The notes beneath the pieces were generated by a model. The model was not told the origin of the DNA, made no database searches, and was given only the letters and a program-made list of their open reading frames with translations. A stretch of DNA of 64,000 nucleotides from Eopsaltria australis (lineage: Eukaryota; Chordata; Aves; Passeriformes; Petroicidae): contig JAVTVJ010000001.1 of assembly GCA_034509425.1 (NCBI GenBank), positions 10,373,501-10,437,500 on the forward strand. The letters run 5' to 3'. This document shows positions 38,433 to 50,297 of this stretch, piece by piece (within the stretch, counting starts at the first letter, position 1; each line of letters begins with the position of its first letter). The translations under genes were made by a program, and so were the position numbers.

Positions 38433-40479
38433 TGCCAACACGGGGAAAAAACATGAGATGGATGGACACAATGTGGGGAGAGAGGTTTTATAGTGCTGGA
38501 GTTAGAGCAACTCCACACTTTAGGATAGCAGCAAGACAAAAATCCTCAATGAAGCACAGTCTAACAAGTTCATGTGAGACTGAATAGATCACTACAGACA
38601 TAGTGATCACCAGACCACTGTATATATTAGTGACTGTGAACAAATATAAGGAGTCTTAAGACTAGGATGGACAAGCTGAAATGCCAGGTTTAAAATGGAA
38701 GTATCCCTACAGTCACACCTGTTATTTAGGAGCACAAAGATGATCAGTGACCCATTGTAATGCTATGATACAAAGGAGACTCAGTCAACAAGTTCATTCG
38801 CATTTTAAAGTACTAGGAAATATAAGATCAAATAATCACCTTAGAAATAATTTGTGATGTGGCTTGGAACTCCACACACATTAAGCAGTGCAGATCTTTA
38901 GTGTTCCACATCCCACTGAGGAAGGGAGATTAAAAAATCTGGGAAGGCACACAATGATCAGATGCTCCCACATGCTGCATTTGTGTCAGCTGTAACACAA
39001 GGGCTGTTTCTCAGACATGGGAAACAACTCAGATTAGCAGGTGTGACTATTTGCAAGAAGAGATGTAAATTCTAGTTTTACTTGGTCTTAAGTAGGAATT
39101 TTAAAAAAGGTTCAAGATGCAACTATGACCCTTTAATAGGGACTATAACGCATTCAAATTCAGTGTCTTTTCATTTCAGAGGTAAAAATTTCTAAAGATC
39201 ACACTAATTAACATTTGACTTTTAAAAGTAGAGCTACATAAACATCAGCAAATAATTTAAAGCAAAATAAAGAGAGCTTTTATAATATGTAAAATTATAC
39301 TTTTGCTGCTGAGGAAGGTGTCTAAGAACTACACATCAGAGGCTCAGGTTAAAGACACATTAGTCCAAAAGATCCAAACATGCTGGTATGGATAAATGTT
39401 AGAATAAGAGAGGCTATTATGAGTAAAAAGGCATTTAAAAAAAAAAAAAAAGAGAATCCATGCATAGGTGAACAAACAGATGAGAATATGAACATTTAAA
39501 TTCAGAATATCCATCTAAATTTTATATATATGCATGCTAAGATATACTAATGAAAGCAAGAAAGGCTGAGAAGCATCTGCCTCTATAGAAAGGCAAGAAG
39601 AAAGAAAGGGGGGAAAAGCAAAAAACCTACAAGAAAGTTAGTGGGATCAAAACTCATCAAAGGGAAGCACATTGCAAAAAGCTACCCAACTGATTTGTAT
39701 TAGCATGCACATCAGAAGCTAGAAAGTTTTCACACCTCACACATGGGGAATGAGCTTGAAAAATGTATTACAAAAAAAGTGTCAGTGAAGACGTTTCAGG
39801 GAAAATTAGTAATTCAAATCATAACAAATCAGGAGGTAGGATTTTTTTTAACCCAAAAGCTCTGAAAGAACTCAAATATGAAGTTGACTACAACCAAATT
39901 TAGCTTGAATCATAGTTTATCTGACAGCCCTGTTTCATAACACAGGACTGAAAAATGGCAGCCATGACACAGTCCTTAGGAAAGCCATGCAAAGGTGATT
40001 TTCAAAAACTACAGAGTAAACCTTACTCTGGCACCTGTAAAATGCCTACAGCTGTGGTAAAGAGTGGAATTGACAGACACAGGACTAAGCCAATTTTAAA
40101 AATTTTGCTGGAAAAATTCATCACCTGTTAGTCTTCCTGAATCTATTTTGAAGAAGTCAGTAAGCGCACCAGGAAGTGGTGTTCAGTTCACTTAGTAGAG
40201 TTTATTCATGGCTACAAAGCGTGCTCAGGCTGCCAGCTCACAAACCCACCAGGCTTTGATGGAAGATGGATGTCTTTTCTGCTTTCATAAGGCAGCACAT
40301 GAGGATTTCCCAAGGCTCTCAATGACTTCCCTGTCTCCACCAAAGCAAATAGGAGTCTTGTTAGAAGCAGGATGAAGCTGGGAGCTTTTAAGCCTTTTCT
40401 GTTCTATTTATGCATTTGCAGTGGCACATCTTTCCTCCTTCATTTATTATCTTTCTTGACTTCCTTTTAATGAGCTATT
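38433..40479. other. Non-coding stretch with an A-run
   Basis: Unique AT-rich sequence, unusually free of open frames of any length. A 15-base A-run lies at 39437-39451. No element body was recognised beside it. Confidence 0.55.
39437..39451. repeat. Poly-A run
   Basis: Fifteen A residues followed by AGAGAA text. No retroposon body was recognised. Confidence 0.85.
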
Positions 40480-40730
40480 TTTATTTGAATTCTATTTTTC
40501 TGTTGCTTATCACCCCCAGTGCCTCTGCAGGAGAGCGGGGCATACTGTGCCCTTTGTAAATTAAGTATTAATTACATGATTAATTATTATTATGTGCAGT
40601 TCCCTGGAAGGTTTTATGCAAAGATAGTTAAAATGCATATATTCTCCAAGGTATGTCTGCAGAGTGATTATGGACTTCACGCTTATACAAAGCTATTGAT
40701 TTTTCTCATGTACTCTAGTTTATAATGCCA
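40480..40730. promoter_or_regulatory. Possible conserved noncoding element
   Basis: A dense homeodomain-type cluster at 40561-40589 (TTAAGTATTAATTACATGAT followed by more TAAT words), then an octamer-like TTATGCAAAG near 40615. Repeat-free and flanked by a short GC patch (GGAGAGCGGGGC). Strongly resembles the texture of deeply conserved enhancers; not tested. Confidence 0.35.
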
Positions 40731-42119
40731 TATTCTGTTCCAGATAGACACTATTTTACTATGATCTTCCTCTTTATGATCAAGTTTTGTATAAAACTTT
40801 ATGAAAAGGGGAAAAAAGGAAGCTGTGCAATTTCTCTCATATAGACAGAAATTTTTTTCCTGGAAAAAAACCTGTTCCCTTGGGAAGAAGGGAAATTTTA
40901 CTTAACCTTTGTTTTCATTAGTTGCCCTATACTGCCATTTTGCTTCCACACAACACTGCAATGACATTAATGAACCTTGCAGGCAGTGAAAGAATTTGCA
41001 CTCATTGGTGAACTCTTAAGAAATATTGCAGGTATTTTTAAGCAAGGTCTGCTTTGGCAGTGGTTACCCCCACAACAGCAGCTTGGGTCCATGAGGAACT
41101 TACATTCTAACTTGTTTCAGAGGCCCTTGTGACCCTTTTGGATTTTTGTGCCTCCCAGTTTTCCTTCAGAAGCTGAAGAGCAGCAACTGCATGTTGGAGG
41201 GCCAGTCCACCCCTCCCTGGGCTCAGGGGCACCCTGCACTCACCCCGCTTCTGGGGGTTCACAGCACTCAGAGGAACACCCCTCAGAACATTTTCTTCCA
41301 TTCAGCAAAGCTGTGAAGGCAGATGCTTCTGCAAACCCCAAATGACAGAGATGAAGTGATGTGGTGGAAATTCAGAGTGAAAGAGGGGTACAGACAACAA
41401 GGGCTGGAGACCCTTCTCCATGCATGGGGGCTTCTCCAATACAGCAAGCCACAGTCCTGGAGACCACAGACACAGAAAATGGGGCTTCCTGCACCAGGGA
41501 GAGTTTGCCTGCATCTTCCTTCTGTCTGACTCAAGCACAGTTCTGTTCCTCCTTCTGATCTTCACTGATGATGGTGGTGAGGGGGGGGAAGATCTCAGAT
41601 AAAAGGTTCAATTTGAGAGAGATATTCACATTTGCAGCAGTACTGGAAGTTTATCTAATCCTATCAAACCTGACTGCTACTGTCATAACAGATGCTCATC
41701 AGCAATAATCAAAACAATAAAAAAACACACAACATCCCCTCCCTAGAGAGAGGGACGTTCTGATTTGTAGGTTAGATTTTTTTTAAAACAAATTGTCATC
41801 AATTTCCCTAAAAATTATCTTGTTTGACAACATGCAAGTAGAGAACAGTCTCCTCCTCATGCAAGAGTATGGATGCCATTTGCCTCACTGACAATTAACC
41901 CCCCATCCTAGAAGGAGAAATCCATCTGCTTCTATGTCTGTCCTTTAACCAATCTGACACTGAACATTTTGCTAAACCACCTCAGTCCCATTCATCAGTT
42001 GGAGCCTTTGTGTGATTCTTTAGGCACATCAGGAGCCATATTAAAACCTTCTTCTGCCCCTCTTGAGGTCCAGGCTATGGATAAGTGACGAAAAGATGAT
42101 GGACAAGAACATGCTTGCA
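40731..42119. other. Non-coding stretch, nothing recognised
   Basis: Unique sequence. 41107-41600 is GC-richer with several overlapping frames on both strands, all short and without domains. A run of nine G lies near 41581. Confidence 0.5.
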
Positions 42120-42310
42120 AATGTTGGTATTGTTATTTTATTTTGTGTACCGGTTCTTTTTTTAAAAAGCTTTTGTACAACCCTTGGTTGTGCAGTAACA
42201 ACCTTTGATTAAGTCAATAATTTTATTGCAAATCATGTAACTAATCTTCTCCAGTTATTTATGTATAGTTTCATGCAAAAAAAATAAATTATCCTATTAA
42301 TAACTGTGGT
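42120..42310. promoter_or_regulatory. Possible conserved noncoding element
   Basis: Contains CCTTTGATTA (42202-42211, a TCF/LEF-like word), AATAATTTTATTGCAAATCA and TTATTTATGTATAG in a repeat-free AT-rich block. Texture-based call. Confidence 0.28.
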
Positions 42311-43799
42311 GTGGTGAGAGCAGGACTATCTCAGTTGCCCTGGTGGCCCAGGGGCCAGGTATCCACCTCTGATCAGGTTCAGGTGTAGATTTTGTACAGG
42401 CATTGATATCTGAGCCATATAAGCCTCAAGACTATTTCTGTCTTGAATATGGGGCTGGAGAAAGTGGATGTCTGTGCCCACACCTGCACTCCCACTGAGA
42501 CAAGGAGAAGGATAGAGCTAAGAATGCCCTTTCCTCCTGTCAGGTAGGCTAACCACTGCCAGGCATGAGCCAGTGCTGAAACATGTTACCATAGGCAAGT
42601 AAGAGCAACCCCCCTAAAATTATGAAATATCACAATACAGCTGCTACCACAAAGTTTGCAAGTCCCATTAGAGAGATGGAAAAACACTGGTAGAGAGGAA
42701 CCACATAAGCCATACTTTAGGTACTTGGACCAAGTAACCATCACTTGGAGGAATCATCTCCAGTTGACATACTTGTGCAATGGGAACTAGAGTTCTGAAC
42801 TGGAAGTCATGCAGGGAGCCAGAGCAAAAGCAAAACTTCTTCCTTCCAAGCAGCTTTGACATGTGAATGTGAGTGCTGCTGGAGTGGGACACCTTCAGTC
42901 CACAGCTCACTCTGTCCACCAGATCCAGTGCAGGGAAGGAGGGTAGCAAGAGATACAAGCACCGCGGGCCAAGCCAGCTGCCCTCACTTGCCTTCATCCC
43001 TAGATTTGAGGCACTCTCCCTTTACACATTCTTTAGTAGCACATGAAGCCAAAACACCAACCCAAAATATGCACGTGTGCTGAACACTGTTGCCAGAGGC
43101 AGAAAGTGGTGGGAGAGAGAAGAAATTGCGGGCATTGCAACAAGGAAGCAGGATGTGTGCTAAGTGACAGCAGCAATACCTCCACTGCCCTTCCCTGGGG
43201 CTAAAGAGATCATCCTCAGCTCCCAAAGCTGGCACTGACACAGCCCAGACCCCTGCCCCAGCTCTGCCCATCATGTCAGATGACTCCACCACACTGCAGC
43301 GCCACCCAGTAGCCTGGCCATGTCCTGGCTCCTGCCACTGCCTCAGCACACATCCAGGAACAGCCGCAGCCAACAGTAAATAGCGGTTGTAAAGCAGGGA
43401 TGTTCACGGACTCAAACTTTAAGTTCTGTCCCTAAAATGAATTGGAAGCATCTGGCTGTTTTGCTGTTGGTGGGTAATGATGCAGCCCCGTCGCAAGCCC
43501 AGATGTGATTCTACATTCCTGCAGCTGTTCTGGTGGGAGTTTCAACACCCGAAACATCTGCTGTTGGGAATCAGAGGCACGATACTTACATGATCTTTTA
43601 GGGCTGTTATTTTTGTATGTTTGCAATTTTGTTTTTTCCTTTCCTTTGGAAAATACATTCTATTTATGTAACGTTGCTTTCTGTTCGTCCAGTAGTGACC
43701 ACTCCCCCCCGTGAGGGTATCCCCACGTAAGGTTGTTCTGCAGCATTGTGCATGAAACGCAGCAGATTCACATGTCACAAATGAGGTTTATGGGGGCAG
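42311..43799. other. Non-coding stretch, nothing recognised
   Basis: GC-richer patches at 42900-43400 hold chance frames on both strands. 43480-43640 is repeat-free with a few CpGs (CCCCGTCGC, CACCCGAAAC, GCACGATAC) and may extend the regulatory block that follows. Confidence 0.45.
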
Positions 43800-44110
43800 A
43801 AGCTGCAGAACATTATGGTCTGTCATGTAAATATATATGTAGGGAGCTGCTAAAATGAAGTTATTACTGTCTGCTGCATAAATATGTATCTAGACCATCT
43901 TAATAATACAGAAATGTCCATCTATCAGGTAATTACATACTTAGCCTGTGGGAGAAAAGGCTGTTTTGACATCCAGTAGTTACTTAAATCCATTCAAAAA
44001 AAAAATAAATCATCAAGGCAAAAGAGATGAGAAGCCCATACCATGACCTTACAAGGACAATAAAAGGAAGATTAAAGCTTTCAGGAGAAAGTGAATTCTG
44101 AGCTGTGGGG
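43800..44110. promoter_or_regulatory. Possible conserved noncoding element
   Basis: Repeat-free AT-rich block with paired GTAAATATATATGTA / ATAAATATGTATCTA words, GGTAATTACATACTTA near 43928 and an A-run near 43997. Texture-based call only. Confidence 0.28.
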
Positions 44111-45230
44111 AGGTGCTGAAGCCTTATAATGCCCAGACTTATATACTAAATTTTGTAGGGGAAAAAAACCGCAGTCTGACTGGGACCTCTAAATACCAGG
44201 ATTAATCCTGAAGTGAAAGTTCATTATTATATTACTCAAACCCATTAGAAACAGATTTTCTAATGGAAATGCTGACTTTGCACTGTAACACAAGCAGTCG
44301 ATATTATAATTTCTTATTTCCTGTTACCTTGGACAGTTAATACACTGGAAAGAAACAGAGGACCTGGAAAATTTATATGAGAAACTGTGTCATGCCATTT
44401 CTTGCCATGCTGTTAATTACAGTTTGGTTCCCGCTGCGTGACTTGGCGCAGGTTCGCCAGCCCCCTGCATCTGGAAGTCATCCCTTGCCCTTCCACTTCA
44501 GGAAGTTATTCCTACACCTTTTAGGTGCTGCAGAGGATGTGCTGCCCCACCAAGTCTTCTGTGTGCTGATCAACACCCATGAAAGCAGAAACCATCGTGC
44601 CTCTGGTCCTCACGTTATTGTAGAGAAGTGAGGGGCAGGGAGGCCGTGGTGAGGGTCGCAGGGCTGGCAGGAAGGTCCATCTGCACGGAACTGGCAGGCA
44701 GCACAAAACCCAGGGGAGAGAGGAGAAAGCCAAAATAGGTGGTAAGAGAAGTTGGGTACACCAAGGACAAGGTGGCAGGGGCAGCAAAATCATGGGGACA
44801 AATGTCAAGGAATGAGAAAATGGAAATGTTGGTTAGAAAAGGAATGAAGGAAGGCAGACTGGAAAACTGCTGCCCTCAGAAACGTTGCCTTATTCATGCA
44901 CTGCACGGTGGGGCTGTCTGGAGAAGGGCCACTTCTGGACAGGGTAAGGGCTCCTGGGACAAACTGGGAAGCCTTGAATTATCCACCCCAGCACAGGGAA
45001 GCAATGAGGTAATGGAGCTGAAGAGGGAGACAGGCGAGTGGAAGGAAATGCGCATCAAAGACACCAAGCAGAAATATTATCTTCTTTTGCAGTATGGGAC
45101 GAAGCCCCCATTTCACTTTTCCATGTTTTCTTTGGATTGTTTTCAAGCGAGGCACCCTGGGTTGCGTGCTACCTCTCGAGCAAAGAAACTCCAGCAAAGC
45201 TAGCCGGGCTCCTCTCTTTGGCATCTCAGT
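44111..45230. other. Non-coding stretch, nothing recognised
   Basis: A 154-codon plus-strand frame (44739-45203) is rich in K, E, G and R because the DNA is purine-rich there. No domain is visible and it is taken as chance. Confidence 0.45.
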
Positions 45231-45628
45231 CAGCAGTAATTTATATTGCTGTTCCTCCTTAATAAAATCCATCGTGCACTCCAAAAGAGTAACTAGGACA
45301 CTTAGTTTTTATTCCACATGCATCTCATTTGTCTTCAGCAGGTTCTTCCATAATCTCATCATTATTGCAATCACCCTCTGAGGACAGCTGACTTGCATTA
45401 ATCAGCTAGGCCTCTCATCCCTCACTAGATTCTTTACAGTTTTACTGTGCCCTTGGGCATCCTAACTTTACTTGAAAAATTAATAAACCTCCCCTCTCTT
45501 ATCTTACCTTATTAATGTCTGTCTTTGTAACCCATTATCCCTGCATCTCTTCAGTGACCATTTGAGGATGTGGTTAGCACCAAAGGATTGTGCCCTGGTG
45601 AGGCAGCACACGAGAGTGCCCTACATAA
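45231..45628 (+). repeat. Diverged direct repeat, copy A
   Basis: Aligns by eye along its whole length with 49909-50297 in the same orientation, with roughly three quarters identity and small indels. Shared words include TTCCTCCTTAATAA, AGTAACTAGGACAC, ATTCCACATGCATCTCAT, GCAGGTTCTTCCATA, TAATCTCATCATTATT, ACTTGCATTAATCAG, ACTTGAAAAATTAAT and ATCTTACCTTATTAAT. It is not coding and matches no repeat family known to me. It could be an old local duplication of a regulatory element or two copies of an undescribed repeat. Confidence 0.85.
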
Positions 45629-45631
45629 TTG

Positions 45632-45660
45632 AAAAAAAAAAAAAAAAAAGAAAAAAAAAA
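45632..45660 (+). repeat. Poly-A tract next to copy A
   Basis: Eighteen A, one G, ten A, starting only a few bases after the recognisable end of copy A. Copy B has no such tract. Confidence 0.9.
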
Positions 45661-46879
45661 GGGTGGAGGTGGTGAGAGCAAGAAAAGGACCATGAAAACT
45701 TTCAACCAACAGTACTGTTTACAAGAGAGAATGAAAATATGGGAGATGCTAAGAGCACAGTATAGACTATTCAGATTCTTCAAAGAGTTCCTTTTTGCCT
45801 TATTCCTCATATCATGCAAGCAGCCCCTTGTCCTGCAGTCCCCCCAAGCATACCCCAGCTCCCATCCATCCCTTCCTGCTCCCCTTCCCTCTCATGAACC
45901 CTATTAAACCTGACTCACGCATTTTGGATGTTTTTAAAGCCTGGTACATTAATCACTTGTGTTTGCACACACTTTATGTGGGTTGTTGGTCATGGTCTGT
46001 AGTTATACTGGCTGTCTCCCTTGCTTACTTAAAAGTACAATCCAATTGAAAATAAAGATTTTGCAGGTTTGCTCATTTCACACAGCGATAGCAGCTGGTA
46101 AGTGTCTTTTGCAATTCATCAGAGGCCTCCCAGACCACCTGCTCTTGGCATCCTGCAAACAGCTGGCTCTGTGTAAGTACCATAAGCTATTATCTTACTC
46201 AATAAATAATGAAATAAAGGAAGAAAGCAGGACAAAGCCACATCTTTGTAAATAACATACATTCACGACTAGCCATTTCTCCTGTTTCAGTGATGGAGAA
46301 AATCAAGTTAGGATCCTTTGCTGGCTTTAGCAGTACCTTAGCATAGAAGATGATAAATCAACACCAATACATAGGGCTCTGTATTTTCTTTCTTTCTTTC
46401 TTTCTTTTTGAAACCTGCTCTGTTTCTGAAAAGGCCATAGGGAGCTTTTATGAAACTTCAGCTAATGTCACCAGATGTCCCACTATTGAGAGGTGACTCT
46501 TGGTCTTTGAAACACTGCCCCACTTAGATTTTTTTTTAAATGAACTTTTGTTCTCTCTTTCTGGTCCCAAGAGTAGATACGAGGTCACTTTTCCTTCCCA
46601 ATGCTCTGCTGCCCGTGAGGCTGCTGCCAGGTGTTCTCCAGGCTGAGGGAAGAGCTGCCAGCTTGTCCATCAGGAGACAGGCTGGGGCTAAGGTCAGAAG
46701 GACCATGAGCCACTGGAGCTGGAGCATGAAATGCATCCCTGTGACTGGAAAGCAGCTTCAGAGGTGAGAAGGAGGAAGTAGATGATGGGGGAAACAGTGC
46801 CAAAGTATTCCCTCTGAAGACGAATAAAGGTTTTAATAGGGAAGTGCTGCATTTTGGGCACAAAGCCTGTATCTCATAA
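45661..46879. other. Non-coding stretch with a CTTT microsatellite
   Basis: No gene recognised. It includes the (CTTT)n repeat at 46384-46409. Frames at 46536-46965 on both strands overlap and show no domain. Confidence 0.5.
46384..46409. repeat. (CTTT)n microsatellite
   Basis: About five uninterrupted CTTT units with flanking T-runs. Confidence 0.85.
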
Positions 46880-47050
46880 GGATTTTTATTTTTTAATCTG
46901 TGAATTCTGTGAGGCGCATCTAACAGATTTCTTGCGCTGCAAACAAAGGCAATAAATAAATGCAATCTGTTGCATGAATGATTTATATCAACACAATTTA
47001 AATTTAGGGTCTGATTTATCTTACTTTTTTAAATGGCCTCCTGTTTTATG
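46880..47050. promoter_or_regulatory. Possible conserved noncoding element
   Basis: Repeat-free block with isolated retained CpGs (GAGGCGCATC near 46911; TTGCGCTGC near 46933), then AAACAAAGGCAATAAATAAA and GTTGCATGAATGATTTATA. Such text survives mostly under constraint. It sits between the two copies of the 0.39-kb duplication. Confidence 0.33.
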
Positions 47051-49908
47051 TTTGCCATAAACTGAGGATGTGAGAGGTGGCAGTCAGAGATTTGACTGCC
47101 TGAGCAGTGGAGAAAAACTGGGAAGTTCAGAGTCTGCCACTCTTTGCAGACACAGAGCCACTCTTTCTCCTGCAGAGACGCTCTGCAGACTGCCTCATTC
47201 CCTTTAATGGCAGTCCTCCTGTAGGAAGGTATTAATCACTGCAAGAAAAGATGTCTGACCCCAGCTCCTGCTATTGCAAGTGAGGACTGGGAGAGAAGTA
47301 TTTAAAAGCCTGCTTTTAACATCCTGTAAAAAAAAACCCTATATATATATATATATATACTTGTGATTGTTTTCAGAACAATTATTTTCTCCCTCTTGTC
47401 TTGCAACCACCCTATGATATTTGCTACTGAAACCACAGACCAAGGTATCATTCCCTCTCCTGAAATCAGATGGAGCAGCTGGCTCCAAAAGTGGGGTGGA
47501 ATGGAAGGATCCTAGTTTGATCCCATCTGTCCCAGGCAGCATGGCTGCACGGGCACTGGGATATTTCAGTTTGCTGCCGTCATAGATCAGTGGCGAGTTA
47601 ATACCTTCCTGACGTGGCACACAGCCAGGAGGGGCGTGAGGCAGGTACTCTGCCTCAGAGAGATGTCTCTGATGGGCCCCTTAAAATCCTGTGACAGACA
47701 GGGCCTTGCCATGCACTTCTAATGAAACATTTAAATATCTCAGGAAGTGTGGCAAATGTTCATGACATCCCTGCAAGTTTTTCTGTTTCACAGCAACCTT
47801 CCTGCCCTTTCTGGTCTCTCCCTGCTCTTGTTTTCAAGCAGTCAACTTCAGAGACAGCTCACATATAAACATGAGATATAAAAAAGAACCAGCCAAGCAC
47901 TGACCTCTTCTTTTGGGAGATGCTGGGGACAAACCGCCACAAAGAGAAATCTTGAAAAAAACCCTAGTGTGAACAGAGTTCACCAGTGGCTGGTTTCTTC
48001 TAATGCCTTTCTGGACTGATTTCCAAGCCTGCAACATGGCAGATTATCTCTTTGGACTATTGCTATTCCAGCAGCAGGGCAGTTCATTCAGGGAGCAGGA
48101 AGTATGGAGGGAACCACTCACCCCAGCCTCTGCAGGTAGTGTTTTCCTGTTAAAATGGGAGCAAAGGAGAAATGGGCTTTGATAAGTGACGAGCAGTTAG
48201 TCTGCTTTGATGAATCTGGTGAGGTCTCAGAATAGCAGGGTGAGTGGCAGCATTTCTGTGGGTGTCAGTGGGATCTGCAGAGAGTGGAGAGAAAGATCTA
48301 ACCAGTCTCAGATACTGAGTGTTTTCTGGCTCCTCTCCTGTGGCATTTATGTACTTTTACCACTATGGAAATTAATCCTGTCCTACTGAACAGTCTGTAG
48401 TGTCTTGTGCTTGCACTGAGCTTGAGCCCAAAGCAATAGCCTAGACTTTAATGTTCCTCCATTCTGTGTATGAGATTTTCTTTATGCCCTATATCTTGCA
48501 GCTTTTTCTCTTTTTGCCACTAAGCATTTTCTGAAACTTGTGGCTAGCAGCTATAGTTTTTATGATATTTTTAGTACACTGCATGGTTGTTTAAAGTGCA
48601 CCTTATAAAACTGCAGTCCTCAGCCAGCTCCCTATAAACTGGTTCTGTTTTACATCAACCGGCTTCAAACCTTCCTTGCCATTTTCCACCCTCCCCTTTT
48701 AATAATAAGGCAATCTATAGCAACCATTTCTCTTGCATGTGGTGATGCAGCCTACTCAGAATTCAAGACAGGAGGCTTTTACTTTCCTTTATTATTTCAC
48801 CAAGACTAAAATCCTCCAGATACTATTTTCATTTTTAAGAGCAGCCTGGGTAAACACTGAAGATGGAATTAAGAATTTTGCTCTTGACAGAAAGGAGCTT
48901 GAATAAAATGAACATGGGATATAGCATAACCTTGCCAGGAACTGAAAAAAAAGCTAGTGATTCATTATGAGCACAGGCTCAGTCTATCATAACTTCATAA
49001 CTCAGGCTCCAAACGTCCTGAAACACGGTTCAGATCTCATTTCTGCTCTGGCCAAATCTGTGGTCAAACTGGTCTTCCAATATTAACTTTGAGGAGTTTG
49101 GCTTTGCAGCCAGCGTCTTTTGTTTTTCTATAGAAAATGATGGGCATCGCTCAGAGGGTGTGAGCTTTGGTTTACATCTGCTCTTCAACAGCAAGGATAT
49201 TTTTATGAGAGTTAAGTGAACTACTATAAGACCTGCAAAACCATATTTTTCCTGATGATGTTGAGTGGTTTTTTTTTCCATCAAAAGTATACTAAGTGTC
49301 CTCTCCTATATGACAGTGATGTCTCTAATTAAGATGTTACAATACTTCCATTGGAGACTGCCTAGAATACCCAGCCAAAAGCAGAGCACCAGTGTAGCAG
49401 GCACATGGCATATATATGTAATAAGAAACTTAATGCTGTGAAAAAATACCCGTCAGTGAATCCCATTCATCACTTGTGCACCAACCTCAGTGGGACTTGT
49501 TTTCTGCTTGGATGGGGAACACACGCTTTCAAAACCTCATTAGGGACGAGACTGGGGATGCCAGAAAGAAAGTATTTTTACTCTCTCTATCATGGTTATT
49601 GTTGTTATTTTGTTTCAGTGTTATTTTTGCTGAGGGAATGGAGCATCAAACTCTCACTTGTGGAAGTTCCTGCCAGTCTCTTCTGAATATCATATTCCAG
49701 TCCAGCCCTTCTGTGCTCACTCGCCTTTCTCCAAGTATCGTCATGCACAAGACAACACGTTTTTCAAGCTGCCTGCATCTGCCGTTGAAATTCCCATACT
49801 TTAGTTAAAAACTAAAAGTAAATGGAGGATATGGAGTATCAATGGGAGGTAGCACTCAAGCTGATGGTGCAGCAGTGTTAATTACACAATACTTTTATTG
49901 AGCAATTC
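47051..49908. other. Non-coding stretch, nothing recognised
   Basis: Contains a (TA)10 repeat at 47340-47359. Otherwise unique sequence with short overlapping frames and no domain. Confidence 0.5.
47340..47359. repeat. (TA)n microsatellite
   Basis: Ten uninterrupted TA units directly after an A-run. Confidence 0.9.
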
Positions 49909-50297
49909 AGTGGTAATTCTTACTGCTATTCCTCCTTAATAAGATCCATTGTGCACCATAAAATAGTAACTAGGACACAGTTTGTATTCCACATGCATCT
50001 CATATCTCTTTAGCAGGTTCTTCCATATCCATAATCTCATCATTATTACTATTACCCTCAGAAGACAGTTGACTTGCATTAATCAGACAGGCTGCCATTC
50101 CCTTGCCAGATTTTCTGCAGTTTTATTGTGCTTTTGGACATTTTAATTAACTTGAAAAATTAATTAAAAATCTTACCTTATTAATATCTCCTACCTTCCC
50201 CCTACTCAGTAATCCATTATCACTGTTTATCATCACTGACCATTCAGTTCCAGAATGGTCCTGTAATGGGAGAGCACACCAGAATTTCCAGATAATG
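49909..50297 (+). repeat. Diverged direct repeat, copy B
   Basis: Partner of 45231-45628, same orientation, starts 4.68 kb apart. Similarity begins at CAGTGGTAAT/CAGCAGTAAT and fades near GATAATGCTGAAA/ACATAATTGAAAA. The central part (49975-50100) is best preserved. No terminal inverted repeats or target-site duplications were recognised. Confidence 0.85.

Noticed and set aside
44739..45203. 154-codon K/E/R-rich plus-strand frame
   Set aside because: Charged composition follows from purine-rich DNA; no domain and no exon signals.
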